Source: Comamonadaceae bacterium
GTDB lineage: Bacteria; Pseudomonadota; Gammaproteobacteria; Burkholderiales; Burkholderiaceae_C
Length of the DNA: 33,072 bases
Reading direction: 5' to 3'
Assembly (NCBI GenBank): GCA_008080595.1
Contig: VIKI01000097.1
Span: forward strand, 9,535 to 42,606
The notes under the pieces are model-generated. The model was given only the letters and a program-made list of their open reading frames with translations, searched no databases and had not been told where the DNA came from. This document shows, piece by piece, positions 16,290 through 24,933 of the stretch (positions are counted from its first letter, which is position 1; every line of letters starts with the position of its first letter). The position numbers were made by a program, and so were the translations under genes.

Positions 16290-17090
16290 ATGAACAAGAC
16301 AAAAATCACCGTTCTGCTGCTCTCAGGTTTGGCCTGTGGCACTGTGCTGGCACAAAAAACGGTTAGCCAGGGCATTGAAGAATACCGCGCCATGCTGGCC
16401 GACGGCAACCCTTCGGAATTGTTTGAAGCCAAGGGTGAAGACCTTTGGAAGCAAAAGCGTGGCCCTAAAAACGCCTCACTTGAGCAATGTGACCTGGGTA
16501 AAGGGGCTGGCCAGGTGAAGGGGGTTTTTGTGGAGTTGCCCCGTTATTTTGCAGACACGGCCAAGGTGCAGGATCTGGAGTCGCGGCTACTCACCTGCAT
16601 GGAAAGCTTGCAAGGTTTGAATGCCGCCGAAATTGCCAAAACACCGTTTGGCAAAGGTGAGCAAAACAATGTCACCGCCTTGGCGACCTGGATTGCGGGT
16701 GAATCCCGTGGCATGAAATTCAACTTGTCGCAAGAACATGTGCAAGAAAAAACCATGTACGAAGTGGGTAAACGCCTGTTTTATGCCCGTGGTGGCACCC
16801 ATGATTTTTCCTGCTCGTCATGCCACGGTGAAGACAACAAACGCATCCGCTTGCAGGACTTGCCGAATCTGACCAAAACGGCAGGAGCCAGTGCCGGGTT
16901 TGGTGCCTGGCCAGCGTACCGTGTGTCGAACGGCCAAATGTGGAGCATGCAATTGCGCATTAACGACTGCTATCGCCAGCAGCGCTTCCCCTACCCCTTG
17001 TTCGTCAGTGATGCCACCATTGCCTTGGGGGTTTACCTGGGTGTGAATGCCAAGGGTGGCGAATCCATTGCACCGGCCATCAAGCGCTAA
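16290..17090 (+). CDS. soxA: Cytochrome SoxA, haem subunit of the SoxAX transferase
   Basis: The 266-residue precursor has a Sec signal (MNKTKITVLLLSGLACGTVLAQ). A C-terminal haem site CSSCHGED and the INDCYRQQRFPYP segment supply the Cys that becomes the persulfide haem ligand. The N-terminal domain has two lone cysteines (LEQCDLG and LLTCMES) instead of a second CxxCH, so it is the mono-haem SoxA type. SoxAX joins thiosulfate to the SoxY Cys. It is 17 bp after soxZ. Complete. Confidence 0.95.
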   Translation: MNKTKITVLLLSGLACGTVLAQKTVSQGIEEYRAMLADGNPSELFEAKGEDLWKQKRGPKNASLEQCDLGKGAGQVKGVFVELPRYFADTAKVQDLESRLLTCMESLQGLNAAEIAKTPFGKGEQNNVTALATWIAGESRGMKFNLSQEHVQEKTMYEVGKRLFYARGGTHDFSCSSCHGEDNKRIRLQDLPNLTKTAGASAGFGAWPAYRVSNGQMWSMQLRINDCYRQQRFPYPLFVSDATIALGVYLGVNAKGGESIAPAIKR

Positions 17091-17103
17091 GGAAAAGCAG
17101 ATC

Positions 17104-17766
17104 ATGAAGAAAATCAAAATTTACCTGGGTTCATTGTCCGCACTGTTGATTGCCGGGTGTGCCTCGGCTCCGGCTGTACCCACTGGCGCAGAGCTCGACA
17201 AATTAACGGCTGACATTGTTCGTGCATCGTTTCGGGATCAGGGTTTGGTCAAGGTAGACCGACTGGTGCAAGACGAAACCAACCGGGCCTGCAGTGCAGC
17301 CGATGTGGCAGGCAAACCCTTGGATGAGGCCACGGCCAAAGCCATTCAGCAAACCAATTTGAAAGCCATCAAATGGCCCTCAGACGGTGTGTTTGTGGGT
17401 GACTACAAAGAAGGCGAAAAAATTGCCCAAAGTGGCCGGGGTTTGACCTGGACGGACGATGCCGCCCAGGCCAGCGGCGGCAATTGCTACAACTGCCATC
17501 AGATCGACAAAAAAGAAATCTCCCATGGCACGATTGGCCCCAGCCTGGTCAACTACGGCAAAAACCGTGGCATCAAAGACATCACCAACCCCAATGCCAA
17601 AACCAAAGCCATGATCGAGTTCACCTGGGGCAAGATCTGGAACTCAAAGGCCTACAACGCTTGCTCCAACATGCCTCGGGCCGGCCACATGGGTATCTTG
17701 ACCGAAGCCCAGGTGCGCCACGTGGTGGCCCTGCTGGTCGACCCCAAGTCTCCGGTCAATCAGTAA
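17104..17766 (+). CDS. soxX: Cytochrome SoxX, small subunit of SoxAX
   Basis: The 220-residue protein starts at 17104 (MKKIKIYLGSLSALLIAGCAS) with a lipoprotein-type signal (LIAGC), so it may be membrane-anchored. The haem site is NCYNCHQID and the Met ligand lies in SNMPRAGHMG. An N-terminal extension of about 90 residues precedes the haem domain. The gene begins 13 bases after the soxA stop, with a GGAAAAGCAG ribosome-binding region. Complete. Confidence 0.93.
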   Translation: MKKIKIYLGSLSALLIAGCASAPAVPTGAELDKLTADIVRASFRDQGLVKVDRLVQDETNRACSAADVAGKPLDEATAKAIQQTNLKAIKWPSDGVFVGDYKEGEKIAQSGRGLTWTDDAAQASGGNCYNCHQIDKKEISHGTIGPSLVNYGKNRGIKDITNPNAKTKAMIEFTWGKIWNSKAYNACSNMPRAGHMGILTEAQVRHVVALLVDPKSPVNQ

Positions 17767-17798
17767 ATCACGTCGACCCGACGTTACAGACGCACTTG

Positions 17799-17824
17799 AA
17801 AACCCGGCTTGTCCGGGTTTTTTA
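17799..17824 (+). terminator. Intrinsic terminator between soxX and soxB
   Basis: AAAACCCGG (17799-17807), loop CTTGT and CCGGGTTTT (17813-17821) form a 9-bp stem followed by a T-rich tract. It should end or reduce soxYZAX transcription 25 bp before soxB. Confidence 0.8.
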
Positions 17825-17848
17825 TTCAACACCATCAAACCAATCCAC

Positions 17849-19447
17849 ATGAATTTGACCCAACGAGAATTTTTGCAGGTACTGGGGGCCGGTACCATGG
17901 CCGGTATGGGACTGGGCAGTTACGCACACGCCGATGCTGCCACTGCGGAAAACGGGCTGTATGACATTCCCAAATTTGGCCATGTGTCTTTTCTGCACAA
18001 AGTGCGCCCAGGTACGGCCCAAGCCCATGCCCTGACCTGCCTGAATTTCGAGCAGGCCGCCAAACGCTACGGCAAGGTGGGCGGATTCGCCCATTTGGCC
18101 ACCCTGGTCAAACGCATGAAGGCCAGCCGCCCAGGCGCACTGCTGCTTGATGGGGGTGACACCTGGCAGGGCTCCGGCACGGCGCTGTGGACGCATGGGC
18201 AAGACATGGTGGATGCCTGCAAGTTGCTGGGCGTGGATGTGATGACCGGCCACTGGGAATTCACCCTGGGCATGGAGCGGGTCAAAGAGATCATTGACAA
18301 AGACTTTGCCGGCAAGGTGGACTTTGTGGCGCAAAACGTCAAGACCAACGACTTTGGTGACCCGGTGTTCAAACCCTACGTGATCCGCGAGATCAACGGC
18401 GTGCCCTGCGCCATCATCGGCCAGGCCTTCCCCTACACCCCGATTGCCAACCCGCGCTACATGGTGGCCGACTGGGCCTTTGGCATTCAGGACGAAAACA
18501 TGCAGAAGATGGTCGACGAGGCTCGCGGCAAAGGTGCCCAGGTGGTGGTGGTGCTGAGCCACAACGGCATGGATGTCGATCTGAAAATGGCCAGCCGTGT
18601 CACCGGCATCGATGCCATCATGGGCGGTCACACGCACGATGGCATGCCGGTGGCCAGCATCATCAGCAACCCCGGCGGCCAAACACTGGTCACCAACGCC
18701 GGCTCCAATGCCAAGTTTCTGGGCGTGCTCGACTTCCAGGTCAAGGACAAAAAAGTCAGCGATTTCCGCTACAAGCTGTTGCCGATTTTTGCCAACATGC
18801 TGCCCGCCGACAAAGAGATGGACGCGCTCATCACCCAGATCCGCGCACCGTATGCAGCCCAGCTGGCCGAAAAACTGGCGGTGACCGAGGGCACGCTGTA
18901 CCGGCGCGGCAATTTCAATGGCACGGGCGACCAGTTGCTGGTGGATGCGCTGATGGAAGTGCAAGGTGCTGACCTGGCCTTCTCACCCGGTTTTCGCTGG
19001 GGCACCACACTGCTGCCAGGCCAGGCCATCACGCGCGAATGGCTGATGGACATGACTGCCACCACCTACTCTTACGCCACACTCACCGAGATGACCGGCA
19101 GCACCATCAAGACCGTGCTGGAAGACGTGTGTGACAACCTGTTCAACCCTGACCCGTATTACCAGCAAGGCGGCGACATGGTGCGAGTCGGCGGACTCTC
19201 CTACAGCTGCAGCCCGCTCGAAGGCATGGGCAAACGCATCAGCGACATGCGCTTGAACGGCAAACTGATCGAGGCCGACAAAAAATACAAGGTGGCGGGC
19301 TGGGCCCCAGTGGCAGAAGAAGCCAGGCACCAGGGCCATAAACAGGTCTGGGAAGTGGTGGAAACCTGGCTGGCGGCGCGTGGTGGCAAAGTGTCCAAAC
19401 GCCAGTTGAACACGCCCAAGATCATCGGCACGGGTTATGCAGTCTGA
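17849..19447 (+). CDS. soxB: SoxB sulfate thiohydrolase with an internal in-frame deletion
   Basis: Most of the 532 residues match SoxB: YGKVGGFAHLATLVKRMKASRPGALLLDGGDTWQGSGTALW, VMTGHWEFTLG, VVVLSHNGMDVD and GGHTHDG, the 5'-nucleotidase-like metallophosphatase core. SoxB hydrolyses the sulfate group from SoxY-bound intermediates in the periplasm with a Mn centre. After FGHVSFLH the expected MTDxHAQL block and the following ~40 residues are absent; the chain jumps to KVRPGTAQAHALT. That block supplies Asp and His ligands of the metal centre, so this form should be inactive. The frame is kept. The export signal reads LTQREFLQVLG, with Gln in place of the first Arg of the Tat pair. Confidence 0.9.
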   Translation: MNLTQREFLQVLGAGTMAGMGLGSYAHADAATAENGLYDIPKFGHVSFLHKVRPGTAQAHALTCLNFEQAAKRYGKVGGFAHLATLVKRMKASRPGALLLDGGDTWQGSGTALWTHGQDMVDACKLLGVDVMTGHWEFTLGMERVKEIIDKDFAGKVDFVAQNVKTNDFGDPVFKPYVIREINGVPCAIIGQAFPYTPIANPRYMVADWAFGIQDENMQKMVDEARGKGAQVVVVLSHNGMDVDLKMASRVTGIDAIMGGHTHDGMPVASIISNPGGQTLVTNAGSNAKFLGVLDFQVKDKKVSDFRYKLLPIFANMLPADKEMDALITQIRAPYAAQLAEKLAVTEGTLYRRGNFNGTGDQLLVDALMEVQGADLAFSPGFRWGTTLLPGQAITREWLMDMTATTYSYATLTEMTGSTIKTVLEDVCDNLFNPDPYYQQGGDMVRVGGLSYSCSPLEGMGKRISDMRLNGKLIEADKKYKVAGWAPVAEEARHQGHKQVWEVVETWLAARGGKVSKRQLNTPKIIGTGYAV

Positions 19448-19457
19448 GACAAAAATG

Positions 19458-19500
19458 ACTTGTAGCCCAGGTATAACATGCGCAGATAGCTATCAAATTT
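19458..19500. repeat. Dispersed hairpin repeat, copy 2 (reverse orientation)
   Basis: Read on the minus strand, GATAGCTATCTGCGCATG followed by TGGGCTACAAG resembles copy 1 (TATAGCTGCTTGCGCATA, GGGCTAGAGG). It begins ten bases after the soxB stop and may help end its transcript. Confidence 0.5.
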
Positions 19501-19543
19501 ACAGCATTCATTGGCGGATACATTTCAATCAGCCGAAGTCGGG

Positions 19544-19638
19544 TAGGTCGGGTTAGCGCAGCGTAACCCGACATCTGCATGCACCGAAACATCTCGAGGG
19601 TCTCTGTCGGGTTACGCGCTTCGCGCTAACCCGACCTA
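19544..19638. repeat. Pair of inverted REP-like palindromes
   Basis: Copy a (19544-19574) contains TCGGGTTAGCGC then GCGTAACCCGACA. Copy b (19605-19638) contains TGTCGGGTTACGCGC then GCGCTAACCCGACC. Copy b is the reverse complement of copy a with small changes, and each is itself a hairpin, so the pair resembles a BIME-type REP doublet. They occupy most of the gene-free stretch 19448-19816. Confidence 0.7.
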
Positions 19639-19816
19639 AACCTAAGAGGAGCGTGCCGCAACGACAGAAAGGCACATCACTTTGCATCGCACCTGCAGTT
19701 ACCTTGAACCCTGGCTTCTTTACGATGTCCTGATTTGATCGACACTGGTCTTGAATACAATGGCCTTGCGCAGGCAAAAAGCGCACCATACAGGTTTTCA
19801 ACTTCAGGAAATTTCC

Positions 19817-20386
19817 ATGAAAACATGTCTTATTTTGATTGATGCACAAGAGTCATTCCGCCACCGCCCGTACTTCACCACGACCGACCTGCCCGCCTAC
19901 CTGGCGGCACAAAACGCCTTGATGGACGGCTGCGTCAGCCAGGGCATCCCGATCGTGCGCGTGTTTCATGTGGAAGGCCCCAAGACAGAAAGCAACCCGT
20001 TTGCACTCGAATCCGGCCTGATTCAACCCTTGGCTGAACTGAACACGCTGGAGCCAGTCGCCACATTTATCAAGAGCCGCCACAGCGCCCTGGTCGGCAC
20101 CGGGCTGGACGTCTGGCTGACGCAGCACGGCATCCAGCGGCTGATCATCAGCGGCATCCGCACCGAGCAATGCTGCGAAACCACCACCCGCCACGCCTCG
20201 GATCTGGGCTGGCAGGTTGACTTCTGCCTGGAGGCCACCCTGACCTGGGACATGCAGCAACTGGACGGCAGTACCCTGAGCGCCGCCGACATCAAAGCCC
20301 GCACCGCCACCGTGCTGAAAGACCGTTTTGCCACGATTTGCAGCCCGACCGAAGCGCTGGCACGTGCCGCACAGGTGTTGGCATGA
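19817..20386 (+). CDS. Cysteine hydrolase of the isochorismatase family
   Basis: The 189-residue protein starts at 19817 behind AGGAAATTTCC. It has the family triad: Asp in LILIDAQESF near residue 9, Lys in FIKSRHSA near 84, and Cys in ISGIRTEQCCETTTRHASDLG near 118. Members hydrolyse amides, nicotinamide or N-carbamoyl compounds; the substrate here is not clear. The stop overlaps the start of the next gene (ATGA), so it forms a translationally coupled operon with the two DJ-1-type genes, perhaps a small catabolic module. Complete. Confidence 0.85.
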   Translation: MKTCLILIDAQESFRHRPYFTTTDLPAYLAAQNALMDGCVSQGIPIVRVFHVEGPKTESNPFALESGLIQPLAELNTLEPVATFIKSRHSALVGTGLDVWLTQHGIQRLIISGIRTEQCCETTTRHASDLGWQVDFCLEATLTWDMQQLDGSTLSAADIKARTATVLKDRFATICSPTEALARAAQVLA

Positions 20387-20946
20387 GTGAACCACGCCCG
20401 CTATCGGTTGGCATCCTGGTGTTTGATGCTGTGGAGGTGCTGGACTTTGCTGGCCCGTATGAGGTGTTCACTACCGCCAGCCGGGTGGCGGCCAAGCGCA
20501 AGCCCGAGGCCAACAAGCTGTTTGAGGTAACCTGCATCTCGCGTGATGGCCTACCGGTTCAGGCGCGTGCCGGTTTGCGGGTGTTGCCCGAGCACAGCTT
20601 TGCCCAGCACCCCACTTTTGACCTGCTGATCGTGCCCGGCGGTGTGGTCGATGCCGCCATGGCCTGCCCACAAACACTGGCCTGGCTGGCACGCACCGCC
20701 GCCCTGGGCAGCGGCCTGGTCACCACCCACTGGGAAGATGTTGCCGATCTGCAAGCGCGTTTTCCTGCACTGACGGTGCTGAACGGCCCGCGCTGGATCG
20801 ACAACGGTACGCTTGTCACCTCGGCAGGCATCAGCGCCGGCATTGACATGTGCCTGCACCTGGTGGCGCGACTGGCGGATTCGGCACTGGCCGAGCGCAC
20901 TGCACGCCAGATGGATTACCCGTGGAAAGCCGATGAACCGGCCTGA
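20383..20946 (+). CDS. DJ-1/PfpI-family protein lacking its nucleophile elbow
   Basis: The 187-residue protein starts MSEPRPLSVGILVFDAVEVLDFAGPYEVF and has LLIVPGG, then TTHWEDVADLQARFPAL and LVTSAGISAGIDMCLHLVARLA, a class-I glutamine-amidotransferase-like DJ-1 fold. The usual SVCTGxFLLAxAGLL segment, which carries the reactive Cys, should stand before TTHWED. Here the chain reads RTAALGSGLVTTHWED, so about 20 codons are missing in frame. The remaining fold would lack its central strand and active Cys. It overlaps its neighbours by 4 and 14 bases. Confidence 0.8.
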   Translation: MSEPRPLSVGILVFDAVEVLDFAGPYEVFTTASRVAAKRKPEANKLFEVTCISRDGLPVQARAGLRVLPEHSFAQHPTFDLLIVPGGVVDAAMACPQTLAWLARTAALGSGLVTTHWEDVADLQARFPALTVLNGPRWIDNGTLVTSAGISAGIDMCLHLVARLADSALAERTARQMDYPWKADEPA

Positions 20947-21943
20947 ACCCACCAACGCAGCCAGCGCCCCCATCGAGGTGTTGTTTGCCCTGCTGCCCAA
21001 CAGCCTGGCGCTGGACTGGGCCGGGCCAGCTGAAGCCTTGCGCATCGCCAACCAGGCCTTGCAGGCACAGGGTTTGCCGCCGCGTTTTGTGCTGCGCTTT
21101 GTCGGGCCGGGGGTAGAGGCCGTCAGCTCGGTCGGGCTCACACTCAGCGGCCTGGAACCCTTGCCCGACAGCTTGCCTGAGCCAGCTTGGGTGGTGCTGG
21201 TGGGGCAACGCGGCGCAACCATACCGGTGGACTCTGAGGCAACCCAAACCCTGTTGCACTGGCTGCGCGGTTTGCGCCTGCAAACTTCACGGCTTGAACT
21301 GGTGACCGTGTGCGCCGGCGCGGTACTGGCCGCCCACGCGGGCCTGCTGGCCCGCAGGCATGCCACCACACACCACCAGCATTTGGCTGAGTTGCAAGCG
21401 GCAGAGCCAGCCTGCCAGGTGGTGGAAAACCGCGTGTTTGTGGAAGATGCGCCGATCTACAGCAGCGCGGGGGTCACCACCGGTATCGACCTGATGCTGC
21501 ACCGCATTGCACAAACCTGCGGTGAGGTGATCGCCGCCCAAGTGGCGCAAACCATGGTGGTGGCACTGCGCCGTGGCCCGCAAGACCCGGAGCTGTCCCC
21601 CTTTCTGGCTTACCGCAACCACTTGCACCCTGCCCTGCACCGCGTGCAGGATGCGGTGTGCACTCAACCCGCGTCAAGCTGGCATCTGGCCAGCATGGCG
21701 GCTGTGGCCTGCACTTCCCCCCGGCATCTGACGCGGCTGTTCATGGAGCATGCCCGCATTGCCCCGCTGCAATACCTGCGCCGCATTCGCCTGGCGGTGG
21801 CACAAACAGCGCTGCAATCTGGCCACAACGTGACGCAGGCGGCGGCGTTGGCGGGCTTCAGCTCTGACACCCAACTGCGCCGAGCCTGGCATCAGCTGGG
21901 TGAAGGCGGCACCCCCTCTCAGCCCATGAGTATTCAAAAATAA
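20933..21943 (+). CDS. GlxA-like AraC-family regulator with DJ-1 domain
   Basis: Residues about 12-195 form a DJ-1/PfpI-like sensor domain (EVLFALLPNSLALDWAGPAEALRIA, VTVCAGAVLAAHAGLL with an intact Cys elbow, SSAGVTTGIDLMLH). Residues about 225-320 form an AraC HTH domain (MAAVACTSPRHLTRLFMEHARIAPLQYLRRIRL, then NVTQAAALAGFSSDTQLRRAWHQ). It probably controls the isochorismatase/DJ-1 operon. It starts inside the preceding gene, with a 14-bp overlap. The intact elbow here contrasts with the truncated sibling upstream. Confidence 0.88.
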   Translation: MNRPEPTNAASAPIEVLFALLPNSLALDWAGPAEALRIANQALQAQGLPPRFVLRFVGPGVEAVSSVGLTLSGLEPLPDSLPEPAWVVLVGQRGATIPVDSEATQTLLHWLRGLRLQTSRLELVTVCAGAVLAAHAGLLARRHATTHHQHLAELQAAEPACQVVENRVFVEDAPIYSSAGVTTGIDLMLHRIAQTCGEVIAAQVAQTMVVALRRGPQDPELSPFLAYRNHLHPALHRVQDAVCTQPASSWHLASMAAVACTSPRHLTRLFMEHARIAPLQYLRRIRLAVAQTALQSGHNVTQAAALAGFSSDTQLRRAWHQLGEGGTPSQPMSIQK

Positions 21944-21944
21944 G

Positions 21945-21978
21945 AGCTGCTTGCGCTTGATAGACAAGCGCTACAGCT
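21945..21978. repeat. Dispersed hairpin repeat, copy 3, between convergent genes
   Basis: AGCTG-CTT-GCGCTTG (from 21945), loop ATAGA, CAAGCGC-TA-CAGCT (to 21978) is a strong imperfect hairpin. It sits one base after the GlxA-type stop and 17 bases from the stop of the convergent SirB1 gene, so it probably works as a terminator for both. It is the most compact copy of the family. Confidence 0.7.
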
Positions 21979-21994
21979 TAATTTTGTCAAAAAA

Positions 21995-22864
21995 TCAGTT
22001 GATGGCGCGGCGCAGATCGGCCACCCGCCGGGCAATGGCGGCACGATCCGGGTACTGCCCGGTGTGGGCCTCGCGCTGGGTATTGGCCAGGTAGGTGTCC
22101 AGGTCTTCCAGCGCATGGCCGGTACGCCCTGCTTCGGCTTGAGCCAGACCCCGGTCGCGGTACTCCGTCCAGGCTTGGGGCAGCAGCACAATCAGCCGAT
22201 CCAGCACCGCAATCAAGCGCACCCAGTCTTCTTGTGCGGCATGGATTTCTTTCAGGTTGAGCAGCATGCGGGCAATGATGTCGCGCGGCGCAGCCGCCTG
22301 CAGGTACAGACCCAGCGGCGCGTCCAGCTCTCCATCCAGACCCGAGAGATGGCGGTACGGCTCCAGGCGCTCTGCCAACTCTTCGCGGCTGAGTGATTGC
22401 CCGGTCAAGGGGTCAATCACCACCTGGCCTTCGGCGAGATGCACCTTGACCAGGAAATGACCGGGAAAACCAATCCCACGCGCCTTGAGTCCAATGCCTT
22501 GCGCCAGCTCCAGCCAGATCACCGCCATGGAGATGGGAATCGCCAGCCGGGTCCGCAGCACCACATGCACAAAACTGTTTTCGGGATCGGTGAAGTTGTT
22601 GAAGTTACCGGCGAAGTTGAGATCGCGGTAGATGAACTGGTTGAGCGTGCGCAGCCGTTGCAGCGGCCCGGCATCTGTGGGCAAGCGACGGATCAGACGC
22701 GCCAGCAGTTGATCCACATCCCCCAGCACCTGCTGCACATTGAGCTCAGGGTATTCGTCTTGCGCCAGCGTGATGGCCGCTTCAAGCAGCGGAAAATCTG
22801 CATCCGCCTGCACCAGGGCGGCAAAATACTCCAGCGGCGTGGGGACGTTCAAACTGAGGTTCAT
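21995..22864 (-). CDS. SirB1-family transglutaminase-like/TPR protein
   Basis: The 289-residue protein has an N-terminal transglutaminase-like core (LNQFIYRDLNFAGNFNNFTDPENSFVHVVLRTRLAIPISMAVIWLELAQGIGL, GIGFPGHFLVKV) and a C-terminal TPR-type helix array (ILHAAQ-like region, YRDRGLAQAEAGRTGHALEDLDTYL). SirB1 proteins are widespread in proteobacteria and have no firmly assigned function. The gene lies 36 bp downstream of murJ on the same strand. It is complete, without signal peptide. Confidence 0.85.
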   Translation of the reverse strand: MNLSLNVPTPLEYFAALVQADADFPLLEAAITLAQDEYPELNVQQVLGDVDQLLARLIRRLPTDAGPLQRLRTLNQFIYRDLNFAGNFNNFTDPENSFVHVVLRTRLAIPISMAVIWLELAQGIGLKARGIGFPGHFLVKVHLAEGQVVIDPLTGQSLSREELAERLEPYRHLSGLDGELDAPLGLYLQAAAPRDIIARMLLNLKEIHAAQEDWVRLIAVLDRLIVLLPQAWTEYRDRGLAQAEAGRTGHALEDLDTYLANTQREAHTGQYPDRAAIARRVADLRRAIN

Positions 22865-22900
22865 GGCCGGATTGTCTCTCAGCTCGGCATGGCCTTGGCA

Positions 22901-24468
22901 TCAGCGCCGCACAAGTTGCCGCAATTTCATGCCGGCGGCCCACAAAGCTATAAAATAAATAGCTGCTGACGCAAGTAGAACAAGCGCTAGAAGCCAAATT
23001 CTCTTCAAACTCTGGGCGCGAAGTGCAACCCAATCCACACTGCTGTTGGCCCACATCAAAAATACCGCCAGCAAGGCACAGGCTGCCAACACCTGCAAAG
23101 TGAACATGCCCCAGCCCGCCAGGGGCTTGTAACTGCCACGTTTAAGCAAACCCAGCAACAACCACAGCGCATTGATCATGGCCCCGATGCCAATCGACAA
23201 GGTCAGGGCTGCATGGGCAAAAACCGGCACCAGCGCATAGTTGAGCATCTGGGTGATGACCAGCACCACCACCGCCACCTTGACCGGGGTTTTGGTGTCC
23301 TGGTTGGCGTAGTAGCCCGGGGCCAGCACCTTCAAGGCCACCAACCCAATCAGACCCACACCCCAGCCCATCAAGGCATGGGTGACCTGGCGCACATCAA
23401 AGTCGGTCATGGCTCCGTAGTGGTAGAGCACCGCCACCAGGGGCGTGGGAAACACCAGCAGCGCCACAGCGCACGGCACCGACAGCAGCAGCACCAAACG
23501 CAAGCCCCAGTCGAGCATGGCGGAATATTTGACGGCATCGTTGCTGGCCCGTGCTGCGGCCAGCTGGGGCATCAGCACCACGCCCAAAGCCACACCCAGC
23601 AAGGCGGTGGGAAATTCCATCAAACGGTCTGCATAGGTGATCCAGCTGACGCTGCCGGGGGCCAGGTGCGAGGCAATCTGGGTGTTGATCAGCATGGAAA
23701 TATGCGCCACCCCCACCCCCAACAGGGCTGGCCCCATCAAACGCAAGATGTTTTGGGTGCCTGGATCAGCCCAGGCCAGCCGCAGTTCAGACCAGCGCCA
23801 GGCCATTCGGGGCTGCAGATTCAGCTTTTTCAGGCCCAGCCATTGCACACCCAGCTGCATCACACCCCCCAGCAGCACCCCGCCAGCCAGCGCATAAATC
23901 GGCTCCAGGCCCAGGGATTTGAACCACGGCGCACCCAGCCAGGCCGCGCCCCAATCATGCACAGGTTCAGCAACACCGGGGTGGCTGCGGGCACGGCAAA
24001 ACGCTTCCAGGTGTTGAGCACACCGGCCCCCAGCGCCACCAGCGACATGAAGGCAATGTAGGGAAACATCCAGCGCGTCAACACCACCGCCACGTGATAG
24101 CCATGCGGGTCTTGCTGCAAACCACTGGCCATGATCCAGACCAGGCCACCCGCACCCAGCACCCCCAGCACGCTCAAGACCAGCAGCGCCCAGGCCAGCA
24201 CGGACGCCACGTGATCGATCAGTACCTTGGTTTCAGCTCCGCCCTGCTGGGCTTTGCTGGCCGCCAAGACCGGTACAAAAGCCTGGCTGAAGGCCCCTTC
24301 GCCAAAGAGACGCCGAAACAGGTTGGGAATACGAAACGCCACATTGAACGCATCCGTCATGGCCGACGCGCCAAAGGTCGAGGCGATCAGCAGCTCACGC
24401 ACCAGCCCGGTGATGCGCGACAACAGGGTTAACAAGGAGACGACAGAGGCAGATTTGAAGAGGCTCAC
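22901..24468 (-). pseudogene. murJ: Lipid II flippase MurJ with one frameshift
   Basis: The first frame (24468 down to about 23955) starts MSLFKSASVVSLLTLLSRITGLVRELLIASTFGASAMTDAFNVAFRIPNL, the MurJ N-terminus, and reaches VLLNLCMIG. The second frame continues AAWLGAPWFKSLGLEPIYALAGGVLLGG to a normal end at 22901. Total length is as expected for MurJ, so only a gain of two bases or loss of one base at about 23950-23957 (a GGGGCGCGG run) separates them. MurJ flips lipid II in the inner membrane and is normally essential, so a sequencing error is more likely than true loss. The last transmembrane helix is encoded across a copy of the dispersed repeat. Confidence 0.88.
22946..23000. repeat. Dispersed hairpin repeat, copy 4, inside the murJ 3' end
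   Basis: AATAGCTGCTGACGCAAG then AACAAGCGCTAGAAGCC matches the other copies. It is read in the minus-strand murJ frame as the hydrophobic segment LLALVLLASAAIYFIAL, so the repeat is part of the coding sequence. Confidence 0.6.
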
Positions 24469-24487
24469 GCCGCGAAGTGTAGCCGGG

Positions 24488-24517
24488 TGACTCGAATAAA
24501 TTGAACACTGCTAGAAT
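24488..24517 (+). promoter_or_regulatory. Candidate rpsT promoter
   Basis: An extended -10 TGCTAGAAT ends at 24517, with a weak -35-like TGACTC at 24488-24493, 18 bp upstream. It lies 46 bp before the rpsT ATG and just upstream of the divergent murJ start. Confidence 0.4.
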
Positions 24518-24562
24518 CGCAGGCTTTGCTGACAACATCCACAGACTCAAGGAACATACATC

Positions 24563-24862
24563 ATGGCATCTGGAAAACCCAAGAAAAAGAACCCCCGCCT
24601 GGCATCAGGCCGTAAACGCGTCCGTCAGGACATCAAAATCAACGCAGCTAACACCTCGCTGCGCTCCAAATACCGCACTGCGGTGAAAAACGTGGAAAAA
24701 GCAGTTCTGGGCGGCGACAAAGCCAAGGCCGCAGAATTGTTTGCCAAGATGCAAGCCGTGGTGGACACCGTGGCTGACAAAGGCATCTTCCACAAAAACA
24801 AGGCTGCTCGTGACAAGAGCCGTCTGTCTGCCAAGGTGAAAGCCCTGGCCCTCGCCGCCTAA
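24563..24862 (+). CDS. rpsT: 30S ribosomal protein S20
   Basis: The 99-residue basic protein begins [23 protein letters not shown] and has the three-helix S20 pattern ([39 protein letters not shown]). It binds 16S rRNA early in 30S assembly. AAGGAACATACATC precedes the ATG. It is followed by a strong terminator, so it is monocistronic. Confidence 0.97.
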   Translation: MASGKPKKKNPRLASGRKRVRQDIKINAANTSLRSKYRTAVKNVEKAVLGGDKAKAAELFAKMQAVVDTVADKGIFHKNKAARDKSRLSAKVKALALAA

Positions 24863-24933
24863 TTCGTTAGGCAAATCGCACGAGTTTTTGAGGAATCAAA
24901 AAACTCGCCGTTTGTAACGGGTGCGCTGTCAGC

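Noticed and set aside
17822-18964. Antisense frame of 380 codons opposite soxB
   Set aside because: Shadow of a GC-rich gene; no domain, and soxB motifs are unmistakable on the other strand.
19448-19816. Hidden gene in the soxB to isochorismatase gap
   Set aside because: Frames there are short and consist of repeat sequence; only the two repeat types and a weak promoter-like TACAAT near 19755 were found.
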